Of a DNA stretch of 64,000 nucleotides, positions 47,501 through 59,177 are shown piece after piece. How positions within the stretch are numbered: the first letter of the stretch is position 1; the number at the start of each line of letters is the position of its first letter. The notes under the pieces were generated by a model. The model was not told where the DNA came from. It was given only the letters and a program-made list of their open reading frames with translations, and did no database searches. The DNA comes from Macrostomum hystrix (Eukaryota > Platyhelminthes > Macrostomidae). A program made the position numbers and the translations under genes. The stretch spans positions 279,501 through 343,500 of the forward strand of contig CATNEN010000001.1 of the NCBI GenBank assembly GCA_950097015.1, given 5' to 3'.

Positions 47501-50500
47501 AGGCTGGCAGAGGCAGAGAGTAGGGTAGATAGACTGGCAGAGGCAGAGAGTAGGGTAGATAGGCTGGCAGAGGCAGAGAGTAGGGTAGATAGGCTGGCAG
47601 AGGCAGAGAGTAGGGTAGATAGGCTGGCAGAGGCAGAGAGTAGGGTAGATAGGCTGGCAGAGGCAGAGAGTAGGGTAGATAGGCTGGCAGAGGCAGAGAG
47701 TAGGGTAGATAGGCTGGCAGAGGCAGAGAGTAGGGTAGATAGGCTGGCAGAGGCAGAGAGTAGGGTAGATAGGCTGGCAGAGGCAGAGAGTAGGGTAGAT
47801 AGGCTGGCAGAGGCAGAGAGTAGGGTAGAGACTGGGAGAGGCAGAGAGTAGGGTAGATAGGCTGGCAGAGGCAGAGAGTAGGGCATAAGTCCCCGGGAAG
47901 GACAAGTTACAGTGAGTTTTAGAAGCAGATCGCATGTATTCTAGTGGTTACACTCGCTGCCTAATAGAAAAATGACGGACAAAGTTAAGTGGAGTAAGTA
48001 AATCAGAAACCGAATTTCGAGAAGTGTTATAAACGAAAAAAGACAGTCAGAAATCTCCACTAAACAGGATGGGAAAGTCAGCCAGATCTCAGGATTCACA
48101 AGTAAAGTCATCGATCCTTCAAGGACCTGAGTCCCTTCGGGAGGCTGAACCAACCACACAGTTCACAACAGGAGGGATTTCATGCATTCGAATCTTTCTA
48201 AATCGAAGGAACGCCGGGTTGGTGCTATCGGACGAGTCAAATCAATAATATTCGACTTCTCATACAGTTCGATTCGATTATTTAGAAACTTTGGTGCTTT
48301 TTAACAGTTTCGGTATGGCCAGAAAAGATGAAGATGAGAAGCTGGGTAAAAGAGGTTCCCTACCCCAACCCCAGATCGATGATTTTGTGTCTACTAGATT
48401 CGGGTGAGCTGGGGAAGTGGCCCCCTTCATAGCAGGTTATATAATATAGTGAGATGCTTTCCTGCTTATAGTTTGCAGAACACAGCAATCGATGGATACG
48501 AGTTTCAAGTGCGCGTATTCGGTCAGCACATTGTCACTCAGAAACTCAACGCCATGGTACAAGCCAAGGCATGTCCTTTCACACTTCGTATCGCTACTTC
48601 TACCTGACTGTATCTGCGTTTGCCTAGTCTTTGCCGAGTTTAGAACCGCATTTAAACTATTAATTTGTCACTCTCTACTCCACTCTCTCTAACCCACTTT
48701 CTACTCCACTCTCTACTCCACTCTCTACTCCGCTCTCTCTATCCCACTTTCTACTCCACTCTCTACTCCACTCTCTACTCCACTCTCTCTATCCCACTCT
48801 CTACTCCACTATCTCTATCCCACTTTCTACTCCACTCTCTCTACCTTACACTGTCTACCCCACTCTCTCTGCTCCACTCTCTACTCCACTCTCTCTATCC
48901 CACTTTCTACTCCACTGTCTCTATCCCACTCTCTACTCCACTATCTCTATCCCACTTTCTACTCCACTCTCTACTCCACTCTCTCTATCCCACTCTCTAC
49001 TCCACTCTCTCTATCCCACTTTCTACTCCACTATCTCTATCCCACTCTCTACTCCACTCTCTCTATCCCACTCTCTACTCCACTCTCTCTATCCCACTTT
49101 CTACTCCACTCTCTCTATCCCACTCTCTACTCCACTATCTCTACCTTACACAGTCTACCCCACTCTCTCTGCTCCACTCTCTACTCCACTCTCTCTATCC
49201 CACTTTCTACTCCACTGTCTCTATCCCACTCTCTACTCCACTCTCTCTATCCCACTTTCTACTCCACTCTCTCTATCCCACTTTCTACTCCACTCTCTCT
49301 CTATCCCACTTTCTACTCCACTCTCTCTATTCCACTCTCTACTCCACTCTCTCTATCCCACTCACTACTCCACTCTCTCTATCCCACTTTCTACTCCACT
49401 CTCTCTATCCCACTCTCTACTCCACTCTCTCTATCCCACTCTCTACTCCACTCTCTCTATCCCACTTTCTACTCCACTCTCTCTATCCCACTCTCTACTC
49501 CACTATCTCTACCTTACACAGTCTACCCCACTCTCTCTGCTCCACTCTCTACTCCACTCTCTCTATCCCACTTTCTACTCCACTGTCTCTATCCCACTCT
49601 CTACTCCACTCTCTCTATCCCACTTTCTACTCCACTCTCTCTATCCCACTTTCTACTCCACTCTCTCTCTATCCCACTTTCTACTCCACTCTCTCTATTC
49701 CACTCTCTACTCCACTCTCTCTATCCCACTCACTACTCCACTCTCTCTATCCCACTTTCTACTCCACTCTCTCTATCCCACTCTCTACTCCACTATCTCT
49801 ATCCCACTCTCTACTCCACTCTCTCTATCCCACTCTCTACTCCACTCTCTATCCCACTTTCTACTCCACTATCTCTATCCCACTATCTACTCCACTCTCT
49901 CTATCCCACTTTCTACTCCACTCTCTCTATCCCACTTTCTACTCCACTCTCTCTATCCCACTTTCTACTCCACTCTCTCTATCCCACTCTCTACTCCACT
50001 CTCTCTATCCCGCTCTCTACTCCACTCTCTCTATCCCACTCTCTACTCCACTCTCTCTATCCCACTCTCTACTCCACTCTCTCTATCCCACTTTCTACTC
50101 CACTCTCTACTCCACTCTCTCTATCCCACTCTCTACCCCACTCTCTCTATCCCACTTTCTACTCCACTCTCTCTATCCCACTTTCTACTCCACTCTCTCT
50201 ATCCCACTTTCTACTCCACTCTCTCTACCTTACACTCTCTACCCCACTCTCTCTCTTTACTCTACGCTCTTTACCCCACTCGCTCTACTCCACTCTCACT
50301 CTCTTTCTACCCAATACTCTGCACATCATTCCCGACCTCCCATCCGGGATCGTCCAAAACTCAAAGCAATGGACTCCAAAAAATGCCAAACTATTTTATA
50401 CGCAAATTTCAGTTGGTTCGTTGCACAGCCAAGGGACCACAGGCGAGGTAAGAGCCAGTTAATTTTTTTTTCAAGTAACATTTTTTTCTAAGAAACAAGA

Positions 50501-51412
50501 ACCAGACAGAAACTTCTCTATATTTCCAGCACTACAATCTAATGCCGAGCTTTGCGCACTCAATAGATGGCGGGTCGCCTTTGCCTCATCACAATTTTGC
50601 CACCGCTGGCAAAGGTAAGGTCTCGAAAAATATCTATTCGAAAATATGGTCTCTTTCTAAGTTAATTCTGAATATTTTTTGACTGCATTGTTTTTATAAA
50701 TGAAAGCTAGTATCAGTGAGTGTTTATCTCACAGACTGATCTACTCGACGATCTACTCGTACCTTCCCTACCTGGTTCAGTGGAGTAAATTTAGCTAAAT
50801 TAATGACTCTGATGTATCTGCTTGATAACGGGCTTATTTATCATATTTTTCTATTTTTTCCAAACCCCACTTTTTTCTGTTCGATCAAGTGTGGGATAAA
50901 GCATTCAAATTTGGATAGCATTGAATGGCGCAATAGGCAATTAAATGAGGATCAGTATTTGTGTCTGCTTGGGTGAGTGTGGCGTGTCCATGTACTGAAG
51001 TTTCGGATGCAGTGTAAAAAAAGCAACTTATATCAATTTCTTAAAATAAAAAAACTGAAATGAAGAGTAGATTTGAATTTATCTCGTATATCCTATTTAC
51101 ACTACTTACAAATTCAGTCTGCTAAGTAGTTTACTCGCATAATTTTACCATGGGATTTTTCTAAATTCAATTTACTCTAGGTAGTAGCAGGGCCGGCAAG
51201 GCTTCGAATGCAAACTCGGCAGCTGGTAATTATCAAGTCCTACGACCGCAGGGTGGCCGAGACCTGGCACAGCAGCAGCAGCAGCAGCAGCAGCCAGCCT
51301 ACTATCAGATAGCCGCGGCTGCAACTTTGAGACGCGGTGAAGCCGACGGAGGTCTGGCCAGCGATGTCGATGGCGATTTCGAAGCTACCACAATGGGTCT
51401 GCGGCAATTCAG

Positions 51413-51452
<40 letters not shown>

Positions 51453-51509
51453 AGATCTAGGCCTCAGAATCCGTCTTACGACCCTCGAGCTGGAGCCAGC
51501 TTTGTTTAA
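38516..51509 (+). CDS. Protocadherin-like adhesion protein, ten exons, seven cadherin repeats
   Basis: A calcium-dependent type I membrane adhesion protein. Exons: 38516-39264, 41076-41526, 42420-43097, 43222-43704, 43919-44558, 48308-48403, 48479-48568, 50413-50447, 50530-50614 and 51181-51509, total 1211 aa with every phase compatible. A hydrophobic signal peptide (about residues 1-23) is followed by seven EC repeats, the first six ending in DVNDNAPSF, DVNDERPEF, DVNDEKPEV, DQNDNAPRF, DRNDNAPRF and DVNDCEPRI. The transmembrane segment is about 921-945 (VIVIGLIAFFFLLLVLAA...). Seven repeats and the Cys-containing EC1 fit delta-1-type protocadherins. EC1 carries a basic insert GQRRQRRQRH. The cytoplasmic tail is low complexity, with GSLHSQGTTGE, HYNLMPSF and two polyglutamine tracts (CAG runs near 51270 and 51415). 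Exons 1-5 are firm. Exons 6-10 rest on splice signals and phase, and exon 7 probably ends in a GC donor (AAG|GCATGT). Confidence 0.88.
39290..40935 (+). repeat. 21-bp minisatellite in protocadherin intron 1
   Basis: About 78 copies of a 21-bp unit containing GATAGGGGCGGATTTCTAAA, with longer blocks (AAATATAGGGGTGTATGTCT variants) recurring three or more times, for example near 39320, 39865, 39975 and 40380. It fills the intron 39265-41075 almost completely. Confidence 0.95.
41560..41868 (-). mobile_element. SINE family B with tandem tRNA-like modules (protocadherin intron 2)
   Basis: On the minus strand a tRNA-like head (CTAGTGGTTAGAGCGTCGGA, then GGGGGTTCGATTCCCGAC) is followed by two more B-box half modules (GAGGTTCAATTCCCGAC and GGGGTTCGATTCCCAAC). 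After these comes the body GTGTCCTTCAGCAAGGCACT and TGGGCGTGGTGCC, CAGTCCATGGACAGAGC. The head does not fold as a normal tRNA acceptor stem, so this is not a tRNA gene. Confidence 0.65.
42040..42375 (-). mobile_element. tRNA-derived SINE, family A, second copy (protocadherin intron 2)
   Basis: Reverse-complement match to the element at 5637-5970 over its whole body, sharing GGGCCAACCTCCAAGGCACA, ACAGTATCTGTGTGCGTGTG, TCAGGAGTCAGCGAAATGG and the CCTCCTGCAATTATT tail. This copy has about 40 extra bases (around 42195-42235). The head is more degraded. It ends about 45 bp before the exon 3 acceptor at 42419. Confidence 0.78.
43735..43805 (+). repeat. SINE family B fragment (protocadherin intron 4)
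   Basis: GACTTGAAGGTCGGGGGTTC GATTCC is a B-box region like the copies at 33600 and 41820, followed by TTAATTCGTGTCTTTCCAG, a remnant of the family body. It lies in the short intron 43705-43918. An adjacent degenerate tandem repeat of CATTGACCCAG words lies at 43825-43895. Confidence 0.55.
44575..46168 (+). repeat. 10-bp pyrimidine array in protocadherin intron 5
   Basis: About 158 copies of CCCACTCTCT with CCCACTCGCT and CCCACTTTCT variants. It starts within 20 bp of the exon 5 donor. Reverse-strand frames of up to 434 codons (repeating GESGREWERV) are by-products. Confidence 0.96.
46618..47886 (+). repeat. 30-bp minisatellite in protocadherin intron 5
   Basis: About 42 copies of a unit containing GGCAGAGGCAGAGAGTAGGG and TAGATAGGCT, highly homogeneous, with occasional 4-bp deletions (GTAGAGACTGG). 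Purine-rich on the plus strand, opposite in bias to the neighbouring arrays. 46169-46617 is AT-rich without features. Confidence 0.96.
47930..48180 (+). repeat. Possible SINE fragment (third type)
   Basis: TTCTAGTGGTTACACTCGCT near 47938 looks like a tRNA A-box region, and 48060-48180 contains GC-richer unique sequence (CCTTCAAGGACCTGAGTCCC, TTCGGGAGGCTGAACC). Only one copy is in the window, so the call is tentative. Confidence 0.3.
48665..50295 (+). repeat. 24-bp pyrimidine minisatellite in protocadherin intron 7
   Basis: About 68 copies of a unit built from CTCTCTATCCCACT and TTCTACTCCA. A marker block with CTACCTTACACAGTCTACCC occurs at about 48840 (CTGT variant), 49140 and 49502. The last two are spaced 364 bp and followed by the same variant order, so about 364 bp behaves as a higher-order unit. 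The 608-codon open frame is a by-product. Confidence 0.95.
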
Positions 51510-52050
51510 TTTTTAAATAAGAAACATTCTCAACGATTATAACAAAAAAGCATAGCAACAGAGATTGTTTAGCTTAGATACAGGTTTTTTATACTTCTCT
51601 TGGCACTGAATCTCAACAACAAACTGGAAAAAAAAAGATATTTAAAATGCACTTTCCTTTCTTAAAAACTTGAATATACAAAGCGCCCTCGAAGCTTAGG
51701 CTTTTGTGTAAACTAGAACTCATTTAAAAATCTGCTTACACGTCATTCTTATTGTAAAAACAACACTATCATTTCCCTTTTTCTATTGCTCAAAATCAGC
51801 TTCGGCATGTTTCTAAACAAGCTGAGAACTGTTTTTAAACATACATAAGTTTCAAATAAGTGCTTATAGTTCTGTTAAGCATTATTCTGTTCAACTTTAG
51901 TTAATCTAGAATTAAAAGGGGAATTACATATCTCAACAATAACTGCTAAATAGTCTGCTTTTTTAAAGAACATAAATTGACAGAACCGACATTTACAAAA
52001 ACGAATTGACAGACGTTGACAGTTGATTAGGGAACTTACAGCCACATCTG
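51510..52050. other. Protocadherin 3' flank
   Basis: AT-rich spacer, probably including the 3' UTR. No gene is seen. Confidence 0.5.
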
Positions 52051-52054
52051 AATG

Positions 52055-53162
52055 GAATTGACAGATAGACCTGACAGGCACTTACAGACAGGTCTGACAG
52101 AAAATAGTACAGACACCTTCAGACAGGCCTGTAAGACAGTAGCACAGACACTTACAAACAGGTCTGACAGACAAGAGTACAGACACTTACAGACAGGTCT
52201 GACAGACAAGAGTACAGACACTTACAGACAGCTCTGACAGACAAGAGTACAGACACTTGCAAACAGGTCTGACAGACAAGAGTACAGACACTTACAGACA
52301 GGTCTGACAGACAAGAGTACAGACACTTGCAAACAGGTCTGACAGACAAGAGTACAGACACTTACAGACAGGTCTGACAGACAAGAGTACAGACACTTGC
52401 AAACAGGTCTGACAGACAAGAGTACAGACACTTACAGACAGGTCTGACAGACAAGAGTACAGACACTTACAGACAGGTCTGACAGACAAGAGTACAGAAA
52501 CTTGCAAACAGGTCTGACAGACAAGAGTACAGACACTTACAGACAGGTCTGACAGACAAGAGTACAGACACTTACAGACAGGTCTGACAGACAAGAGTAC
52601 AGACACTTGCAAACAGGTCTGACAGACAAGAGTACAGACACTTACAGACAGGTCTGACAGACAAGAGTACAGACACTTACAGACAGGTCTGACAGACAAG
52701 AGTACAGAAACTTGCAAACAGGTCTGACAGACAAGAGTACAGACACTTACAGACAGGTCTGACAGACAAGAGTACAGACACTTGCAAACAGGTCTGACAG
52801 ACAAGAGTACAGACACTTACAGACAGGTCTGACAGACAAGAGTACAGACACTTACAGACAGGTCTGACAGACAAGAGTACAGACACTTACAGACAGGTCT
52901 GACAGACAAGAGTACAGAAACTTGCAAACAGGTCTGACAGACAAGAGTACAGACACTTACAGACAGGTCTGACAGACAAGAGTACAGACACTTACAGACA
53001 GCTCTGACAGACAAGAGTACAGACACATACAGACAGGTCTGACAGACAAGAGTACAGACACTTACAGACAGCTCTGACAGACAAGAGTACAGACACTTAC
53101 AGACAGCTCTGACAGACAAGAGTACAGACACTTACAGACAGGTCTGACAGACAAGAGTACAA
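52055..53162 (+). repeat. 35-bp minisatellite with 70-bp dimer pattern
   Basis: About 31 copies of a 35-bp unit containing ACAGGTCTGACAGACAAGAG and TACAGACACTTAC. Alternating CTTACAGACAG and CTTGCAAACAG forms give a 70-bp dimer in the central part. It lies between the convergent protocadherin and LAMTOR1 genes. 53163-53850 is AT-rich with no gene. Confidence 0.95.
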
Positions 53163-53854
53163 AATTAAACAGACAGAAAAGAAAATTGCAAAGATATTTC
53201 AGACGTCCAGTTGGTTAGCTTTTCTTTCCAAAAAGACACGAAGCGCAACATGTTTAGCTTCGCACATTTTTTAATATATTTATCTATTTACAAGAACTTG
53301 TACTCGAAACAAATCTCATATACAAATAGTTGCTACTATAATTATTGAATCAGGATAAATAATTAAGATAACTTCTTCGTAGTTTGAAAAAGCTTCAAAA
53401 ATACAATTTCTAAAGAAAATTGCTCTGCTCTTTGAGTCTGGAAAAATCATACGATAAAATTATAAGAAAACACACTTACTATATACTACTGGCCATATAC
53501 ATAAGTAGTATTGATTATTAGAAAAACAGTGGCTAATTTGATAAGGAAAAAATCTTTTACTGGCTCTGAGAATTACAAATTAAAATATACAAAAATATTT
53601 AAAGATTTCAAATTACGCTATTGAAATGCACATTTATGTTACAGTAATTGAAAGGAGAACAATTTTACATAATTTATCATTCATCAAGTTTATTGTTTCA
53701 CAAACGGGTGAATATGGTAAAACAAATACATAATGATCGAATTTTACATAGCGAATTTAGATAGAAAAAATTACTTTACTAGTCAATCACTTGTCTTTCA
53801 ATTTAAGGTTAATTTCATTAAGCTACTGTCACAATAAGTCAGGAAACAAATCAT

Positions 53855-54475
53855 TCTATTAGTCATTTGATTAACCTCTTAATTAGTCATTTGATTAGCT
53901 TCTTAATTAGTCATTTGATTAGCTTCTTAATAGTCATTTGATTAGCCTCTTAATTAGTCATTTGATTAGCTTCTTAATTAGTCATATGATTAGCCTCTTA
54001 ATTAGTCATTTTATTAGCATCTAAACTAGTCATTTGATTAGCTTCTTAATAGTCATTTGATTAGCCTCTCAATTAGTCATTTGATTAGCCTATCAATTAG
54101 TCATTTGATTAGCCTCTTAATTAGTCATTTGATTAGCTTCTTAATTAGTCATTTGATTAGCCTCTTAATTAGTCATTTGATTAGCCTCTCAATTAGTCAT
54201 TTGATTAGCCTCTCAATTAGTCATTTGATTAGCCTCTCAATTAGTCATTTGATTAGCCTCTTAATTAGTCATTTGATTAGCCTATCAATTAGTCATTTGA
54301 TTAGCCTATCAATTAGTCATTTGATTAGCCTCTCAATTAGTCATTTGATTAGCCTATCAATTAGTCATTTGATTAGCATCTCAATTAGTGATTTTATTAG
54401 CCTCTCAATTAATCATTTGACTTGCCTCTCAATTAATCATTTGAATTGCCTCTTAATTAGTCCCTACATCAGTCC
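53855..54475 (+). repeat. 24-bp AT-rich minisatellite
   Basis: About 26 copies of a unit containing AATTAGTCATTTGATTAGCC. It is AT-rich, unlike the other arrays, and lies about 400 bp beyond the LAMTOR1 stop. 54476-54888 has no gene other than the LAMTOR1 3' region. Confidence 0.94.
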
Positions 54476-54888
54476 ATTATATAAAAAATTAGTATTTCAG
54501 TTAAGCATTTTTATCATTCAAATCTTTATAACAACAGACTGTTAAAAAATAGAACTAAAAGTGCAAATCTCACAAGTTGAAATACTCAAAGCTAGATATC
54601 CACAGTCGATTATGTACTAGTAGCTAGCGAACCAATTGGAAGACTATAGCCAACTATTAACCAATGTGTTTGTGCATGTGGCAGTTGATAATTAATGAAA
54701 AACAATTACAATAGCTTAAACAAAAAGCTGCAAAGACAAAAACACAAAAAACGAGTGACGAGATTCTATTAGTCAGTTACTCAATAAAAACAAACAATTG
54801 GCTTCCCGAGGTTTTTCGTGAATAATTTCTGAGACTAATATTAATAAAATAGTCTCATAGAAGAAGAATTGAAATTTAAAAGAAATTG

Positions 54889-57800
54889 TCACACAGCGAC
54901 CTGAGGTGCACCGAATTGTACTAGCAGATCTTCTGGCGGTTTCACATTGAAAGTAAAGATAGCATGGGCAACAGCTTGAGCAGCCCCGGCAACTAATTGC
55001 AGATCGGACAATTGCTGCGAACCTGAACCTGCGGTGGACAATACATTGACAATCGAGGCGCCGCTAGTATTATTGGCAACTAATGGTAGAGCTCTTCTTG
55101 GCTGTTGTTGACCGCGAAGCTCATCGTTGCCAGCCTTCAGCAGGGCGCGGGAGCGTTGTAGATACTCCTGCTGTTCCAGGACTGGCTGAGCACCGGCATG
55201 CCCGGCTGATGCCACATCGATCACCTGGACGGCGACGGACTCGAGAATTTGAGACACTGCCGCCTGTAAGTCAGGCTGTTGGCGTTGCTGCAATAGACGC
55301 TGCTGCTGCTGCTGTTGCATATTACCGCCCATTGCACCCGAGACACCGTTTAGACCGTCGAGAGTACCATAGCCAGAGTGCTGATTGCTAGATTTGAGTT
55401 TGAAAAAGTAAGATTAGGAATACAATTAAACAATCAGTATCCGTAGATTCTGCAGTAAGTCAAAGATTCTTTGCACTGGATCAAAAATATCTTATACCCA
55501 AGGAGAAATGCGAAATAAAGGGAGAGATATGGGACAAGGGTGAGACATGGAAGAGATAAGACCTGAGGAGAGATAAGAAATGGCAGAGATGAGGCAGAGG
55601 AGAGATGAGACATGGTTGAGATAAGAAATGGCAGAGATGAGGCAGAGGAGAGATGAGACATGGTAGAGATAAGAAATGGCAGAGATGAGGCAGAGGAGAG
55701 ATGAGACATGGAAGAGATAAGACCTGAGGAGAGATAAGAAATGGCTGAGATGAGGCAGTGGAGAGATGAGACATGGTAGAGATAAGAAATGGCAGAGATG
55801 AGGCAGAGGAGAGATGAGACATGGTAGAGATAAGAAATGGCAGAGATGAGACGGTAGAGATAAGAAATGGCAGAGATGAGGCAGAGGAGAGATGAGACAT
55901 GGTAGAGATAAGAAATGGCAGAGATGAGGCAGAGGAGAGATAAGACATGGTAGAGATAAGAATTGGCAGAGATGAGGCAGAAGAGAGATGAGACATGGTA
56001 GAGATAAGAAATGGCAGAGATGAGGCAGAGGAGAGATGAGACATGGTAGAGATAAGAAATGGCAGAGATGAGGCAGAGGAGAGATAAGACATGGTAGAGA
56101 TAAGAAATGGAAGAGATGAGGCAGAGGAGAGATGAGACATGGTAGAGATAAGAAATGGCAGAGATGAGGCAGAGGAGAGATGAGACATGGTAGAGATAAG
56201 AAATGGCAGAGATGAGGCAGAGGAGAGATGAGACATGGTAGAGATAAGAAATGGCAGAGATGAGGCAGAGGAGAGATGAGACATGGTAGAGATGAGGCAG
56301 AGGAGAGATGAGACATGGTAGAGATAAGAAATGGCAGAGATGAGGCAGAGGAGAGATGAGACATGGTAGAGATAAGAAATGGCAGAGATGAGGCAGAGGA
56401 GAGATAAGACATGGTAGAGATAAGAAATGGCAGAGATGAGGCAGAGGAGAGATGAGACATGGTAGAGATAAGAAATGGCAGAGATGAGGCAGAGGAGAGA
56501 TGAGACATGGTAGAGATAAGAAATGGCAGAGATGAGGCAGAGGAGAGATGAGACATGGTAGAGATAAGAAATGGCAGAGATGAGGCAGAGGAGAGATGAG
56601 ACATGGTAGAGATAAGAAATGGCAGAGATGAGGCAGAGGAGAGATGAGACATGGTAGAGATAAGAAATGGCAGAGATGAGGCAGAGGAGAGATGAGACAT
56701 GGAAGAGATAAGACCTGAGGAGAGATAAGAAATGGCTGAGATGAGGCAGTGGAGAGATGAGACATGGTAGAGATAAGAAATGGCAGAGATGAGGCAGAGG
56801 AGAGATGAGACATGGAAGAGATAAGACCTGAGGAGAGATAAGAAATGGCTGAGATGAGGCAGTGGAGAGATGAGACATGGTAGAGATAAGAAATGGCAGA
56901 GATGAGGCAGTGGAGAGATGAGACATGGTAGAGATAAGAAATGGCAGAGATGAGGCAGAGGAGAGATGAGACATGGTAGAGATAAGAAATGGCAGAGATG
57001 AGGCAGTGGAGAGATGAGACATGGTAGAGATAAGAAATGGCAGAGATGAGGCAGAGGAGAGATGAGACATGGTAGAGATAAGAAATGGCAGAGATGAGAC
57101 GGTAGAGATAAGAAATGGCACAGATGAGGCAGAGGAGAGATAAGAAATGGCAGAGATGAGGCAGAGGAGAGATAAGAAATGGCAGAGATGAGGCAGAGGA
57201 GAGATGAGACATGGTACAGATGAGGCAGAGGAGAGATGAGACATGGTAGAGATAAGAAATCGCAGAGATGAGGCAGAGGAGAGATGAGACATGGTAGAGA
57301 TAAGAAATGGCAGAGATGAGGCAGAGGAGAGATGAGACATGGTAGAGATAAGAAATGGCAGAGATGAGGCAGAGGAGAGATGAGACATGGTAGAGATAAG
57401 AAATGGCAGAGATGAGGCAGAGGAGAGATAAGACATGGTAGAGATAAGAAATGGCAGAGATGAGGCAGAAGAGAGATGAGGCAGAAGAGAGATGAGACAT
57501 GGTAGAGATAAGAAATGGCAGAGATGAGGCAGAGGAGAGATGAGACATGGTAGAGATAAGAAATGGCAGAGATGAGACGGTAGAGATAAGAAATGGCAGA
57601 GATGAGGCAGAGGAGAGATAAGAAATGGCAGAGATGAGGCAGAGTAGAGATGAGACATGGTAGAGATAAGAAATGGCAGAGATGAGGCAGAGGAGAGATA
57701 AGACATGGTAGAGATAAGAAATGGCAGAGATGAGGCAGAAGAGAGATGAGACATGGTAGAGATAAGAAATGGCAGAGATGAGACGGTAGAGATAAGAAAT

Positions 57801-59177
57801 GGCAGAGATGAGGCAGAGGAGAGATGAGACATGGTAGAGATAAGAAATGGCAGAGATGAGGCAGAGGAGAGATGAGACATGGAAGAGATAAGAAATGGCA
57901 GAGATGAGGCAGAGGAGAGATGAGACATGGTAGAGATGAGGCAGAGGAGAGATGAGACATGGTAGAGATAAGAAATGGCAGAGATGAGGCAGAGGAGAGA
58001 TGAGACATGGTAGAGATAAGAAATGGCAGAGATGAGGCAGAGGAGAGATGAGACATGGTAGAGATAAGAAATGGCAGAGATGAGGCAGAGGAGAGATGAG
58101 ACATGGTAGAGATAAGAAATGGCAGAGATGAGGCAGAGGAGAGATGAGACATGGTAGAGATAAGAAATGGCAGAGATGAGGCAGAGGAGAGATGAGACAT
58201 GGTAGAGATAAGAAATGGCAGAGATGAGGCAGAAGAGAGATGAGACATGGTAGAGATAAGAAATGGCAGAGATGAGGCAGAGGAGAGATGAGACATGGTA
58301 GAGATAAGAAATGGCAGAGATGAGGCAGAGGAGAGATGAGACATGGTAGAGATAAGAAATCGCAGAGATGAGGCAGAGGAGAGATGAGACATGGTAGAGA
58401 TAAGAAATGGCAGAGATGAGGCAGAGGAGAGATGAGACATGGTAGAGATAAGAAATGGCAGAGATGAGGCAGAGGAGAGATGAGACATGGTAGAGATAAG
58501 AAATGGCAGAGATGAGGCAGAGGAGAGATGAGACATGGTAGAGATAAGAAATGGCAGAGATGAGGCAGAGGAGAGATGAGACATGGTAGAGATAAGAAAT
58601 CGCAGAGATGAGGCAGGGGAGAGATGAGACATGGTAGAGATAAGAAATGGCAGAGATGAGGCAGAGGAGAGATAAGACATGGTAGAGATAAGAAATGGCA
58701 GAGATGAGGCAGAGGAGAGATGAGACATGGTAGAGATAAGAAATCGCAGAGATGAGGCAGAGGAGAGATGAGACATGGTAGAGATAAGAAATCGCAGAGA
58801 TGAGGCAGGGGAGAGATGAGACATGGGAGAGAAAGATGAGAGACATGGGAGAGATAAGGCAGAGTTCAGCCTGCAGTGAAACAGGTAGGCCTACCAAGAT
58901 CAGCTTGGTTAACAATTTTGGAATACAAAAAAGCCTTTAAAGTCCAGACTGAACAGCTGTATATAGCAATTGCCCCTAATTTTTTCAGATTCTTTATAAT
59001 TAATGCTTGTTGAAGCCTAAAGAAGACTATGTTTATAGTACTGAAGAAATTCCATTAATTATCTTTCAATAAATTTACTTACAATCTCAAGTCTTCATCA
59101 TCAGAAACAGGGTTTACTAGCAACCTGTCACTTTCACCAAGTTCTGAAGAAGTGTCCTTGCAGCAACAATTGCCCAT
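54889..59177 (-). CDS. LAMTOR1: Ragulator subunit LAMTOR1 (p18), two exons
   Basis: This is the membrane anchor of the Ragulator complex, which tethers Rag GTPases and mTORC1 to lysosomes. Exons on the minus strand are 59177-59083 and 55387-54889, joined AGATT|GTAAGT to TCTAG|CAATC, giving 197 aa (the human protein is 161). The N-terminus MGNCCCKD provides Gly2 for myristoylation and Cys4-6 for palmitoylation. SDRLLVNPV matches the family LLLDP element. The core shows ISQILES-type helix residues, VIDV, QQEYLQRSRALL and SDLQLV, and it ends PPEDLLVQFGAP, equivalent to the human EELVVQFGIP end. Extra length comes from a Gln-rich insert (QQQQQQRLLQQRQQ). A TTTTTCAG acceptor-like site lies 37 nt before the ATG. 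The intron holds the 3.3-kb 48-bp satellite. Confidence 0.93.
55510..58855 (-). repeat. 48-bp higher-order satellite in LAMTOR1 intron
   Basis: Built from three diverged 16-bp monomers in fixed order (GAGATAAGAAATGGCA, GAGATGAGGCAGAGGA, GAGATGAGACATGGTA), about 70 copies of the 48-bp trimer. Read on the minus strand the third monomer is close to the TCTCATCTCTCCCGTG satellite of 35 kb. A longer variant block with GGAAGAGATAAGACCTGAGG occurs near 55550, 55700, 56700 and 56810. Reverse frames of up to 1144 codons are by-products. Confidence 0.95.

Noticed and set aside
52036-53131. Series of Cys/Val/Leu-rich minus-strand frames resembling small secreted proteins
   Set aside because: Periodic translation of the 35-bp array. 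The frames end and restart every 70 or 105 bp with the repeat.
55083-55391. 102-codon plus-strand frame
   Set aside because: Antisense shadow of LAMTOR1 exon 2.
55434-58915. Reverse-strand open frames of 704-1144 codons rich in Leu/Ser/His
   Set aside because: Translation of the 48-bp satellite within the LAMTOR1 intron, open in all three frames.
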